Positions 1-14,202 of a stretch of 64,000 nucleotides of DNA are shown here, one piece after another. The translations under genes were made by a program, and so were the position numbers. Each line of letters starts with the position of its first letter. The stretch's first letter is position 1. A model generated the notes under the pieces. It had not been told where the DNA came from. It saw only the letters and a list, made by a program, of their open reading frames with translations, and searched no databases. Source of the DNA: Diphasiastrum complanatum (taxonomy: Eukaryota; Streptophyta; Lycopodiopsida; Lycopodiales; Lycopodiaceae); NCBI GenBank assembly GCA_029204225.1, contig CM055107.1:4473079-4537078 (forward strand), given 5' to 3'.

Positions 1-2046
<2,046 letters not shown>

Positions 2047-2113
2047 CCTTGGTTCGAAAAGGTTTGGGAGGCTCGAGCACCTTCCCCAAACTATTCAGTC
2101 CTAACCGAGGATG

Positions 2114-2273
<160 letters not shown>

Positions 2274-2323
2274 GCTTGCTCATGTTGGAGTGCCACTTGT
2301 AGGTCTTATTGGAGTTGTGTGAG

Positions 2324-2809
2324 CTATGTGAGCTCCGCACACAACCTGGTATTGTTGGTTGCCAGTTCTACTACCCGGCCATCCAATGTGGATTTGCAGG
2401 TCTTGGAGTAAAGTCTCCAAGGTTTGGTAGGCCGTGATGACGTCTTGTGGCCCGGCCTGGGTGGTGCTGCTTGTTGGAGCTTGTTGAGGTGTCGTCCTAG
2501 GACTACAACGTCATCGTCATCATCTTCGATAAGTATTTCCTGCTCAATCATATCGTTAAGTGCGGTGGGATCAGCACGTTGAGGGGATACAATGTACTCT
2601 ATTTGCACGAATGTCTCATCATCCAAGAGTTTGTCAAACTCGTCATTCAGAATGGATGAATCAGTGGGAGGAGTGGCGAAGGTGGGGGGAGTGGAATGGG
2701 CTATTCGAATGAAGCAATGGGAGGAAGTGTGGAAAACTGGAGTGCCCCCAAACTTGGGCCTTGATGATGGTGATAACCCTTCCTCCCCTAACATCGTCCT
2801 ATGTTGCAA
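2324..2809 (-). CDS. Unrecognised 161-residue ORF, possibly a transposon remnant
   Basis: This open frame reads about 161 residues on the minus strand. It contains an acidic patch (IEDDDDDVVVLG) about two-thirds of the way along and ends in a low-complexity tail. I recognise no domain. It lies between a GA array and LINE ORF2-like sequence on the opposite strand, so it may be a chance ORF or the tail of a decayed transposase. Function unknown. Confidence 0.2.
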   Translation of the reverse strand: MQHRTMLGEEGLSPSSRPKFGGTPVFHTSSHCFIRIAHSTPPTFATPPTDSSILNDEFDKLLDDETFVQIEYIVSPQRADPTALNDMIEQEILIEDDDDDVVVLGRHLNKLQQAAPPRPGHKTSSRPTKPWRLYSKTCKSTLDGRVVELATNNTRLCAELT

Positions 2810-3851
2810 ATCCTAATACTTACTTCCTTGATTCCACTCGTTCTTCTTTTCTAACTTCTACTTCTCTTCCTCCTTTATTCAATTCCATCTACAACGTTAT
2901 CCTTTCCATGAGGGAGCTGACCTTTTGGTTGGGTGGTTGCTCCATTTCCCCCCTTGAATCCCTCTGGTTTTCTAAAGCTATCATCATCAACTCTAAGCCT
3001 CTTTCTTTGATTGAAAGGAGGTTATGCCTTAGCCACGCATAAAGGACTAGTTACTTGGAATCACATCATGAATAAAATTTACTCCTTTAGCCTTTCTGGT
3101 CTCATATCTGAGTTTGGATTGTCCACTCGCAAAACGAGTTTTTTGGCCTATGCTTTTACTCATGGTGACCTTGGACCTATCTCTACTTCCCTTGCTTCTG
3201 ACTGTGATAAAAAAAAATGAATCTTTAAGGCCTTGGATAAAGTGGGCAAGATTTCTTATTCTTCACTGTACTCTGCTACCAAAGAGCCTCTATTCACTTT
3301 CTCTTGGATTAATTCCAAGTGGTGTCTATAATCCCCCTAGTTTGTGGAAGTCCAAGTTCCGTCGTACTCAGAAAATTAAGACGACCAAAGTTAGAATTTT
3401 TTCTCTCAAAAGTTTACAACGTTCACTCCTGTATAGAGGTAACGTGTCACATGTCTGTTCCAAGTGCAAAACACTAGATGAGGATGTATCACACTTGTTT
3501 TTTCACTGTTACTCTTCACTATGAAAATCTGTGACTAACCTCTTTATTGCTCGTTTCCATGTCAGATTCAAAAGGTTCAACCTCTGTGACATTCTACTGA
3601 ATGACATTACTTTCAAGGATGTAGTGGTTAATGCTTATTGGCAATGCTTTAGAATTATTACTCTTTGCAGTATATGGCTAGACAAAAATAGTAGGGAATT
3701 TAGGAATGATGACTTTGGAATCTCCCCCTTGTTTATTTCTAAGGAGGCTAAGAAACTTTATCATGTTTGATTTTTTTCTTCTTCATGTATTTTGTATAAA
3801 GTCATTAATCTACAGTTAATTTTTCGAGAGAAAAAAAAGAAAACAAAAAAC
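2790..3851 (+). mobile_element. 3' end of an L1-type LINE (decayed)
   Basis: Frames here together read like the C-terminal part of plant LINE ORF2. The piece carries the zf-RVT region (3240-3524) followed by the usual tail with a tryptophan-rich segment (3640-3690) and a stop near 3770. About 60 bp downstream is an A-rich tract (about 3829-3851), as expected for a LINE 3' terminus. The endonuclease and the core RT motifs are absent, consistent with 5' truncation. The left boundary is uncertain, and no target-site duplication was resolved. Confidence 0.7.
3240..3770 (+). pseudogene. LINE ORF2 C-terminal fragment with zf-RVT motif
   Basis: The segment contains LWKSKFRR, then CSKCKTLDEDVSHLFFHC, which fits the Cys-x2-Cys ... 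His-x4-Cys zinc-binding pattern at the end of plant L1-like ORF2 proteins. It is followed in a shifted frame by a conserved-looking stretch around WQCFRIITLCSIWLDKN. A stop at about 3522 separates two frames, so it cannot make a full protein. In the family this region lies downstream of the reverse transcriptase and helps bind nucleic acid. The identification rests on the motif pattern and the adjacent A-rich tail. Confidence 0.65.
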
Positions 3852-5698
3852 CCTCTCCCCAATGCTTTTAATCCATGCTACAATGTAATACTCACCATGT
3901 GCACCTTTCTAGCTTAGTGTGTATTAAAGCATCATCTAGCATCCTAATCTAGAATCACCCCACACATGTAACAACAATAGTGTTGCCAGCTTAAGCCCTA
4001 GGCCATTCAAAAACTACAATTGGCCAAAAATACTTTCTAGTGAAATTCATTGTTAGTTCACTTATTGCGTCTCAAAGAATAGGCTACTTAGGACAATTAA
4101 GTTCAACCTAGCATGTAACCTTGAGTCAAAATCTTTCCATGATGTAATAATAAATCAAAAAGATCCTTCAAATTCTCATAGTACAACATACAATGGTCCT
4201 AAACTGACTTAGAAGATAAATAATATATAGTTATGGATTAGTTTCCATTATGCAAGTGAATTATGTACTCTTGTCACTTGTTAATTTTTTTCGTGTGTAT
4301 TGTCATCTATGCTCATTACTATTTTTCTCATAGTTGTCTTGAGTGAAGTGAAACAAAGTCTTGTCATTCTTCTCTTGACTTCTTATATTGAAGCTAAATT
4401 GTTCTATTCTTCCATCATATTCAATGATTGATCTTTTTTTCTTTCGATTAAGTAAATTATATTTATTCATTTATATGTTTCATAGCCAACACATGTCTCA
4501 TTTACCTCATTCATGGCTTATTCTAGTCTAGAAATGATCACTGTTTGAGAGGTAGTTTTCACAAGAATTGGTTGTGTTATTATAAAAAGAAGATTAGACA
4601 TCTAGTCGCATGGTTAAAAAGAGCTTGGATTTGAGCTTATCGACCCAAGTTCAAACCCACACTTTGTGAGGACAAATTGGTCCATGTTTATGTATTCAAA
4701 TTGTTTTGAAGAAGTCCATTCTTGTCATTTGGACACCATTGGATGCATAATGGATAATGGGCACTAACTTCCCTTGAAGACTATTCTACTCTCTGCATGC
4801 ATGCATGGGCCATTTACGCTATGTGCTTGCCCATGATGTAATTGCTTTCTTTCATGCCTTCGTTAACATTAATGAGATTACAAATATAGGGTAAAATGTT
4901 GTGCATAAGTTCATAACCATTAAGCTTGGCCTCATTTTGTAGTGTGCCCATTAAAAAAAAATAACACAAGACCAAATGGTTTACTTTGTAAATGAGAAAC
5001 TATCCACATTACTTGTTGATCAAAAATCTTACCACAATCAAAACCATCATCAATACACATGTTATCATATACATGGTCTTGGCCATTGGGGATGTAGAAT
5101 TAGCCATGTTTCTCTACTGTTGGTCAGCAACCGGCCTCTACAAAATCCCTTGTAGCAAGGAATATGCCTACTCATATCATATACATTATATGCAATTAGA
5201 GAAGCAGCATCAACCCAACTTGTGATAGAGACCCCAGCTTCCCCCCTACCTAGGTGCAAGCACTCCCACAAGTACCTCGAACAAGACGCATGACATGTAC
5301 GTGTGAAGTTTTTGTTATTCTCAATTTCAATTTTTTCCTATGGCCTAGCTTTATCACACGACTCACTTGTTTCTTTATTTGATTTTTGTTTCTTTATGAT
5401 CATATGTCATATCATTATCATAGTTTGTGAGATTTTATTTTCACATTTATTATTAGATGATGTGTTTGAGTTCTTATATGCTTGAGCAAGTGTTAACTCA
5501 TCATGATCCACCAACCAAAGGTTGCATAGCTGTGCCACATGAATGTTGAAACTTTAATGGAAAATTCAAGCAATAAAGGGCCTACTAGATGACATCTCCT
5601 CTGCTCAACTAGACGGTTAGGATTTAGATTCTAGTTAGGTGCACATATGTGTATAAATAAGAGTAATATACTCAAGTTGTCCACAAATTGAATATAGC
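3852..5698. other. Intergenic DNA, no gene
   Basis: AT-rich sequence without a credible ORF. It contains one tRNA-like, SINE-like candidate at 4582-4674, listed separately. Confidence 0.6.
4582..4674 (+). mobile_element. Candidate old tRNA-derived SINE
   Basis: A box-A-like sequence TAGTCGCATGG (4603) is followed 45 bp later by a box-B-like sequence AGTTCAAACCC (4648). This spacing nearly equals that in the 86-bp elements at 10.1 and 31.9 kb (44 bp in the 31.9-kb copy). The flanks share AATTGGT followed by a diverged continuation (4566 and 4675), which could be a worn target-site duplication. The body sequence is clearly different from the other two copies. Confidence 0.35.
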
Positions 5699-5869
<171 letters not shown>

Positions 5870-6425
5870 GCGGTTGGGGTGGGTGTTAAGGGCCTACAAT
5901 TGTTGATTTCTTAAACTCTTTGTGTGTAGTAGGTACTAGGGCATCAACATAGTTACAATGATATGGATGCTTGCTATGGGAGATCATATTAACAAGATGT
6001 TGTAGAAATTAGAATACCTTATGCATAATGAACGACCACACTATGTTGTGCAACGATTGGGAGGCAACATGCAAGGTGTGAGTGGGGTGGTATTCTTTTG
6101 ATTTTAAGCCTTTAATGTTCTTATAACATGTCAACTTATCATTATTATAGAATATCTTACTCCCTCTACCCTCTTTCTCTATTTTACGTATCTTTGCTAC
6201 CCACTAATTTTATTACAAAATCTGGAGGCTTCCGTCCTAGCAAATACAATCATAAAATCCCTAGTTGATTCATACATGGAAATGATTACTACCAAGTTCA
6301 AATATATGCACTTGAACGGTACCTTTATCAAGTAAATCTAGTTAGATAATTATTTGAAGTAGGAAGCCCTTGAGAATATTTCAATAACAACTCCATGTCC
6401 TTCTTATAATGTTTCAAGAATAACC

Positions 6426-6643
<218 letters not shown>

Positions 6644-8739
6644 ATACATGATGATGCTAGGACACCGAGCTCCATTTCAATAAACATAAATCAAGACAGT
6701 GTGGTTTGGCCTCAATGACTTTATGAGGAGATTTCCTAGTTTATTTATCTTTCCATGCATTAGTGCATATATGGCATAATGTGTTGGTTGAATTAGAACC
6801 ATGTTCATGGTGATTTTTATCTCATCTTTCCTTACATTATGCTCCTTATAACCTTTTATTTTGAGCTCCAAATGCATCAAACTTGAAAGTCATGGTGAAA
6901 AGTGATACGTACAAATATAAGCATCTCTTGAACACAAAATTTATCTTATCTCTTGTGTCATGTTATAATCTATTTAATGGAAATTGGTAAGGTGTGCCTC
7001 AACAATTACTGTGATATGTGCCTTCAAACCAAGGTTCAAGCTTTGCACTAGCATGCCATGAGAGAATCAAAGGCTTAAGTCAAAACTATTGGGCTTTGTG
7101 CCCAATTTGGTGACAAGACCTTTTTGCATGGTAACTAGTGTAGAAGAGAAGACCATTACTAGAGTTGTGTTTACATATTTGAAATGAATGTCATAGCTAA
7201 GCTATACAATTAAACTTTATTTCCAAAGTTGTACACATTCACTAGTATCTCAGTATTTGATATACATAGAACAATTGAGTTCAAAATGAGTTACTAAAAT
7301 CTCATTCATAATAAATTAATCCAACTATAAATCATCTATGGAAGTAGCTTGTGCAACAAATCCAACATCATAGCAACTTTCATTAGAATTCTCTATGATG
7401 TAGGTGGTTGCTAGCTACAATCCTTACAAAAACGCAAATAATTTCTCCAACAAACAAGAGGTTTTACTAGGGAAGAGTTATGCCCACTCATCCTTTACAC
7501 GTGGCTTACATCATCCCTATATGATGTAGGCTAAAGTCTTTATAAATATGCAAATCATGCTTCAACAAGAGGTTTTACTAAGAAAGAGTTATGCCCACTA
7601 TTCTATGCCTTACACATGGTTATAACATCTCTTTATGGTATATTTAAATCATAATGTGTCATTGATTAGCTTGACTTAGTTGTAAGAAGTAGAGGTGTTA
7701 AGGATGTGAAAGTTGAAACTAATGAAGCTTAGTGGCCTAGAGTGTAGCACATCGCTTTATTAATGTGGGTTTTTAAAATAATTGACGTGCGCATTCTTAT
7801 TGTCATGAAGATACAACTTGAGACATCCAGCTCATGCACAATATAATAACCACCTCACTTGTAGACTCGTTCAATGCCACTCGAATCTTCAACATTGAGC
7901 TTTATGAGAAAAAAATATCATTTATGTACACATTCCCTAGTTTAAGGCTTATTTATCCAATATTCAATTTATTATGGAGATCCATAATCAATACTTTGAA
8001 ATTTTCAGTTTTGTTGCACAACCTTTTCTAGATTCAAAGATATCATGTTAATTAAAAAACATGCAATTTTTTTTTTGGAAAAAGTCTTTACTCTTACTGT
8101 GTTCACTTAAGATGTGAGGATAAAGAAATAGTAATAATCAAACCTTAATATTATCCAAATGTACCTTTTGTGCCCAAATCACTCTTACATATACCTAGAA
8201 ATACACTAGAGTAAAGAACTAAGTGAAAGCAAAAAAGCATCTCACTCTAGCATATAGCTAATTCTAGGATATTGAATGTATATTTGTGGTATAGGCTTCC
8301 TTAGTGAATAGGTTTGCTAGCGCCATTTTGCATAAATCTTCCAATACTAATTTAAAAAATCTCATATATAGAAAAGTATGAATAACCTTGTCAACTGCCA
8401 AGACTTACGTACTCTCCATAAATACAAATCCCCTAACACAATGTCCTCTACATTTATTGAGAAACTTTATCTCAAAACCTTGCCATAATTTTGTTTTCTC
8501 CTTGCATTATCCCAAAGGTTTGGAGCCAATGATGGTCAAAGGTAGAATTATGGTTTTGACAATGTCAAGGGGGGATTTCAAAGTTGAGCACAAATTATCA
8601 ATGACATTCAAATTGAAAGGCTCGTCTTATGTCAATGGGAGCAAATATGTTGATGTGGTCAATAAATAGATTGTGGAAGAGGGACATATCATGTTTTTGA
8701 AGTGGCCTCCAAAGATTTGAGACATGCATATATATATGT
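6644..8739. other. Intergenic DNA, no gene
   Basis: No gene or classifiable transposon was recognised. It contains a degenerate tandem duplication at about 7396-7640. Confidence 0.55.
7396..7640 (+). repeat. Degenerate ~111-bp tandem duplication
   Basis: The block containing AACAAGAGGTTTTACTA and AAGAGTTATGCCCACT occurs at 7454 and again at about 7565, 111 bp apart. Both copies are preceded by an ATGATGTAGG stretch (about 7396 and 7520). Both copies are diverged, so the duplication is old. Confidence 0.75.
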
Positions 8740-8910
8740 GTTGATTTTATGGGGGATCAAAGGTAGGGTGGCCAAAGCAAACAAAAGGGAAAATATAGGA
8801 CATCCTTGTTCAATCCCCCATTCTAATGGGAAGGTTGGGAGGGAAGAGGTGACCAAAGTGAGAAAGACACCCAATTTTAGGTAAAATATAGTCCCACGAG
8901 ATTTTGCCAA
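8740..8910 (-). pseudogene. LINE reverse-transcriptase fragment
   Basis: The minus-strand frame reads FPLEWGIEQGCPIFSLLFAL, which matches the (R/E)QGCPLSPLLFAL block just before the catalytic motif of non-LTR retrotransposon RTs. Neither the YADD motif nor the rest of the RT could be read next to it, so this is a short relic. It is on the opposite strand to the LINE end at 2.8-3.85 kb and cannot be the same insertion without rearrangement. Confidence 0.6.
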
Positions 8911-10096
8911 AAAAAAAAAAAATTCAAACCTAATTTAACAACAACATAATTGAATTAGCTATTAGGAATGAGATCAATTGTAGTTCACACATTCAAAAGA
9001 TTGCCAACAATATGGCGTCATTCTATAAAATCAAACTACTCTGCAATTGCAGTATCTTGAAGAATTAGGATGATTTCTACTATTCTATCAAGTGCATTAA
9101 GCATGCTCAAAGTTCTATAATCCAGTACATAAGTAGCATGAGCTTTTTCTAAGATCAATTTAAGCAAGCCTTCTATTTAAAGGAAAGGTAAAGGAAAGCA
9201 AGACGGTTTCCTTATGTTAAACCATTCTAGGAGCTTTGTCAAAGGGTCACCAAAGTATTGAGTATCAATATATTGTATAGAATTGTGTTTAAAAGTTTAA
9301 TATTGGCTTTACGCGTGCACACAAGCCCAGCTCGTAGTCTTTACAAATTGTGCTAAAAAGGACTTAACTTAAGATAATAATATATTCCTAAGTATGACTA
9401 TTTTTATAGATCTCATCTTAGTTCAAGGTCCATGAGGACCAATAAGGAGTTGATACCTCAGAGATTGGTTGTGATTTTCACATTAGAGAACCACTCGGAG
9501 GATGTTGTAATACATTACATAATATGAAGTTCAAGAGTGCTAGAAAGACCTCCCAAGATGCCCAAAAAAAGATTAGTACATGATGAGATGTCCATATTTT
9601 GGTTGACATGCTTTAGAAATCCATAGTTTTCATGACTATTTCTATTAAAAGCCTTAAATTCTATTGAAAGTTGTTGATTTGCTACTCAATAAGGAGAATT
9701 AGGATTATCTTACAAAAAGTGCCAAGGAGAGTGAATACATATGAAAGTGGTGACTACAAGAAGGCCTTGTGGTTGCCTAACCTACGTCAAATACCATGGT
9801 TATTGACCACAAAGTAACTATGTGGGGGCAATGGTATATTTTATTGTCCTTAAAACTAAAATTAGATATATCCCAATCAATTCAATTTATCCTGATAAAA
9901 ATAAAGGGGAGATGGTTTTTTTTTTTTTTTTTTGGGGGGGGGGGGGGGTGTGGGGTGGGACGAGGGGAGTTTGAACTTTTCAACTCTATAAATTGTAAAA
10001 CAGTTTTGGTAAAGAGTACATCGAGATATGTTGCTTGAAGAAAAAGACGTGTATGGAAAGGTATTATTGCACTTGTATCAACTAACTTTCTCAACC
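8911..10096. other. Intergenic DNA, no gene
   Basis: AT-rich sequence with no recognisable coding region. A homopolymer junction at 9917-9949 is listed separately. Confidence 0.55.
9917..9949. repeat. Poly-T / poly-G junction
   Basis: A run of about 18 T is followed directly by about 14 G, then a G-rich stretch (to about 9970). Homopolymer lengths may be unreliable in the assembly. Confidence 0.9.
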
Positions 10097-10210
10097 AACC
10101 ACTTGAAATGCTTCTTGGTTTCCAAGGGGAGGCTCAAACTTGAGACCAAAGAAACTTTGGATGTCAAGATAACCAATTGAGCCAACACCCTTGAGTAACC
10201 ACTTGAAATG
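10097..10210. repeat. Perfect 14-bp target-site duplication around SINE copy 1
   Basis: AACCACTTGAAATG occurs at 10097-10110 and again at 10197-10210, exactly 100 bp apart, bracketing the 86-bp tRNA-like element. Exact flanking repeats of this length are the hallmark of target-primed retroposition. Confidence 0.9.
10111..10196 (-). mobile_element. 86-bp tRNA-derived SINE-like retroposon, copy 1
   Basis: Read on the minus strand, the element carries a box-A-like TGGCTCAATTGG about 14 bp from its start and a box-B-like AAGTTTGAGCC about 44 bp further on. CAAGGG near the 5' end can pair with CCCTTG near the 3' end, like a tRNA acceptor stem. It shares several blocks with the copy at 31902-31987, including GTTGGCTCA, CATCCAAAGT, TTGGTCTCA and CTTGGAAACCAAG. 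Both copies are exactly 86 bp between their duplications. There is no poly-A tail; the 3' end is AAACCAAGAAG. No coding capacity; a LINE would have to mobilise it. Confidence 0.85.
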
Positions 10211-10722
10211 ATTAAGCATGTGATGCAATACTAAAATTATACGCTTAAAAGTTTAATTTTATGTTGAAAAACAACCTTGCTATAAGGTCATCAATGAGAA
10301 ATAATAACTTGGCGTTTGCCCATAAGTAGAGTAAAGTAAACAATTAGTTGATAACAACTTAACAATAGTTGTATAAAATTAGCGTGAAGGAAGTAAATTG
10401 GTTTTATATACCTAAACTTATCAAGACCATGTTGGGAGATATAAATGATTTCTAGGACAACTTGTGTACAAAGAGGTACAATGTTGTGTGATTAACTAAG
10501 AATATTATTCCAATAACTATCACAAGGACTTCTAGAGTAGCATGTGCAGCCTATTTGAATTTCTAACCATAGTTTTTTTGGGTCGTTGTGATAGTTTGAT
10601 CATGTGAATTTTAGAACGACATGTACACAACAAGGTACAACGGAATATAGCATGTTTGGAGTTTGAACATTTCAAAGGTACAACTAGTACAAACTTGAGC
10701 ATAAGAGAAAGGGGATGGAAGC

Positions 10723-10724
<2 letters not shown>

Positions 10725-10821
<97 letters not shown>

Positions 10822-10830
10822 GGGGGGGGG
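10725..10830. repeat. (GA)n array ending in a G-rich tract
   Basis: About 90 bp of GA repeat runs into GGGAGG and a further run of G. ORFs through it (poly Arg-Glu or Leu-Ser) are artefacts. Confidence 0.97.
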
Positions 10831-12778
10831 TTTGTACCTCAAGTGACAACTCGGGTCCTCTAAGGTGCCAATGCCACTCAAATCCTACCACTTCCACAAT
10901 AAAATAGAAAATCCATATTACCATGGGGGCCTAGATTTGGGAAATGACAAAAGAAAATTATCAAAAGAATAAAAGATGCTCTGGGCTATGGTGGCCAAAA
11001 AAAGGAGAAAAGATTTACATAGGTCAACACCCCTTAGTGGCATTGGTGGCACTTGGAGACCTAGGAACCAATTTCATGGGTAGGCTTTTAAATAATGTAC
11101 TCAAAGACATCTTTCTTTTGGGCTTCAAATGCCAGTGCCTTAAATTGAAAAGTTGTTCGATTCATCAAACTTTGTTTCGTAGGATAACTTGTTTTAGGCT
11201 TCATTTCACTATTATAAGCCCAAAATAGCCACTTTATGCCTCATTGGGCACTTTCGCTTACCTTCGACCTTAAAAAATGTACAAAGCAAACATGCTTCTT
11301 TTCAAGTCCTCTAACAAATGGACCTTTTTCAAAATTAATTTTGCTCACTTCCAAAAATCATACTAAACGTTCCCTTGTGATTTTTATGAAATTTTAAACT
11401 CAAAAATTCTTGGCCTTTTGATGTCAAGTGGCCTTGTCAAAACAAAGTTTTTGTTTAGAAGACCCAATGACCCATTGATGCCATATAACTAGTTTTAGAG
11501 TTGACCTCCCTAGACACCCCATCACTACCCATCCCGCTAAACCCAAAATTCATTGGTTTTTTGCAACAAACTTCTCCTGGTTGTTGTTGTTTGTTGGAGA
11601 CTTGTCCTAAATCATTTGATGCACTAGAGTAGAGGTCTTCTAGCTGATCTCGTGGGCTCATTGACATCACAACCAAGTCAAGGCTAATCTTTCACACAAA
11701 CCAAAAATTGACCTAGGTCCCCACATACGTATGTCCCCATCTAACTATGAAGGTTTTTGTCATATTTGATTCTCTTGAAATGATATCAAGAAGGTGAGAC
11801 ACAATTTTTCACATTGATACCCAAAGCACTTCTATTTAGTGTCCTAATTAGGTGCTAAGGAGGAAATCTAAGCTATGCACATGCACAATGGCCCACACAC
11901 ACCTAACAAAAAGAAGATAATTAGAGGAAAGTAATGGCATGGAACTAGACACAAGTAAAAAAGCATACCTCTTGTAGTAGTTTAGGCCAAGGGACACAAG
12001 TTAGAAGTTAGCTCTAAAATTGCAATAGCACATTGAGAACCAAAAGAGGCCATTCTTCTATTTGAAAAGTTGGGAAGGAAGGTGGGTGGGAGGGTCAAGA
12101 AACCACAAGAAATGAATCAAATTACATCTACTGGGGCCAAGAATGCTGCAAAAGTTTTAGCTAGTCAGAGGCGAGGAGGAGGAGGAGGGACCAAAGATTA
12201 AGGTAAGATCTCAAGGAGGGCCAATCATTGACACTTGACTTAAAAGAAAAGATGGACATGCCCTTGCCCCCTAGCAAGGGAGCTGAGATAGAAAATAAAG
12301 GGAAGAAAGAGTTCGAAGTGCACGTTCACCACACAGATTAAAGGATGACTAAATTAAATTAATAAGAAATAAGAGGATGGGGACAAACAAGTAGCGATAT
12401 ATTCCATGGATATGTAGACACAAGGGTCTTCATCAACCTCTATCATGTATGCCATCATCATTCTCCACCATGGGATCAAGCTCATCAAAAGAGAAATATT
12501 TGATTTATTGGCAAAAAGATCCATCTCTATCTCTCTTGCTCCTATCTCTACCATGGCAAGGACATGAGACAAAGTAAGAATCTTTGCAAGTTAACTTTTT
12601 AAGTGGTCTAGAGGACTTTGAAGCAAGATTGTTAGAAGAGAGTTACAATACTTAAGAATGTGCTAAGCAAATTCAATCACTGGCAAATAGTTTTCCCATT
12701 GAAATTGTCTACTAGAAGTCTACTTTCAACATACCAAATGATTAATTAAAAATTTTCATAATGCCCCTATTGAGTTCT
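10831..12778. other. Intergenic DNA, no gene
   Basis: No credible coding sequence, LTR pair or RNA gene was recognised. Short ORFs are unsupported by any motif. Confidence 0.55.
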
Positions 12779-12935
12779 CAGACCTATCTTTTGGATGTCT
12801 TTCAATCGAATATAGACATGATATTACCTTGTCAACAACGTCATCCATCTTAGGAAGATGGTTTTTTTTTAATGGTCAATTTGTATAAACCCTTGTAATC
12901 CACACACAAGTTCAAATCAACATTAAGCACACTAG
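12779..12935 (-). pseudogene. Ty3/gypsy reverse-transcriptase scrap
   Basis: Minus-strand translation around 12880-12935 gives VDLNLCVDYKGLYKLTI, the LRMCVDYRxLNKxT block of gypsy RT. It is followed downstream by a diverged PKMDD segment, matching the YPLPxIDD block that comes next in the family. Frames are broken and the catalytic motif is missing, so it is a relic. The sequence to its right (13141-13160) resembles a primer-binding site next to an LTR but is too far decayed to assign. Confidence 0.6.
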
Positions 12936-14112
12936 GTCATGGGTGTTTCAATAATAACACCCATGATTAGCTCAACTACACTAAAGAGCTAAAAAAACAG
13001 AAAACACTGCTAGCCTCAAATACAATAAAAGGAGAGCAAACTTGAGGATTTAGAAGAACAAACTCTTTTTGATTGATCTCTGAAAACCGTCCTTATGAAG
13101 CTCTCCTAAAAGATCACTTGTACTATGCCTAAACCCTATCAGGCTTTGATATCAAGTTAAAATTTATGATTCACGGGATCACAGATTAGCATAAACAGAA
13201 AATAAAACAATAAGCACTCTAAACTAGAGCTCCAACGTAGCAAACTGTATTCTCAAAACCAAAACAATGTACATATAGTATTTTTTGTGGCAACCCATGC
13301 ATGACAAGGGGTTGTCGTTGATGGGACGCATGTCCCGTCAACTGTCTAGTCACTAGCACAATTGGCCCTAGTTTGTTGACTGGACCTCAAACCCACTGAC
13401 ACAATAAACCTACTTTCAATATTAGCACAAACAACTAAAAAGTAGGGATAAAAAGAACAAGTCCAACTAATACATTAGTTTAATGGAGAGATCAAAAAAA
13501 TATAGATGCAAATAGAGCTTAAGAAGCAAACAAGACAAACTAGATGGGCAGGATATGAAAGCCCTTTAGATTCAAATATGATTGTAGCCTTTGTACTGAA
13601 GCCTCTTGGATAAATAAAAATCAGGCCCTCTATGATTTGTGAGGCTTTGCCAATTGTAGATTGTACTAACCTACAACAATCATGCATCATTGATTTGAGC
13701 TTAAGGATGGTTGATTGTAGTACTTGATAGGTGAAGGTCAGTTAATGCCTCCAAAAGACTACTCCACAAGTTTTTCCACCAATATAAAAATAAAATAAAG
13801 CATGGGCAACAATTAAGTAGATATAGCAGGTTCGATCTTGCAAGTAGACTGCTTTCGTGGTTTATAGAATTTTTTTTTATTGATTGAAATCATGACATCT
13901 ACAATGTCACATCAAAGAATAGAACCTACAAAGCTTAATAGTTACTCAACCAAGGATGAATAAAGAACTAGTAGCTAGTATATTAAACCAAGCTAATGTG
14001 TGAGCAAATAGTATCAACATGAAGCGTGCATTATTTGACAATGATGGTAGCAAAATGAAGTAAAAAATCTTAGCATACAAAGAGAAAGACCATGAAAGCG
14101 TAGTTGCAATGA

Positions 14113-14115
<3 letters not shown>
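12936..14115. other. Decayed retroelement-like DNA, no gene
   Basis: GGCTTTGATATCAAGTT at about 13141 resembles the reverse complement of the usual initiator-tRNA primer-binding site next to an LTR start. This would suggest another minus-strand LTR element, but no partner LTR was found. No intact ORF. Confidence 0.35.

Positions 14116-14198
<83 letters not shown>
14116..14198. repeat. (CT)n microsatellite
   Basis: About 83 bp of pure CT repeat. Confidence 0.98.

Positions 14199-14202
<4 letters not shown>

Noticed and set aside
10097-10210. A functional tRNA gene
   Set aside because: The box B is diverged, a standard cloverleaf does not form throughout, and the perfect 14-bp flanking repeats mark a retroposed copy. 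The same holds at 31902-31987.
13141-13690. A full LTR with primer-binding site
   Set aside because: Only a diverged PBS-like sequence is present; no partner LTR or TG...CA boundaries could be set, so it is mentioned only as a possibility.
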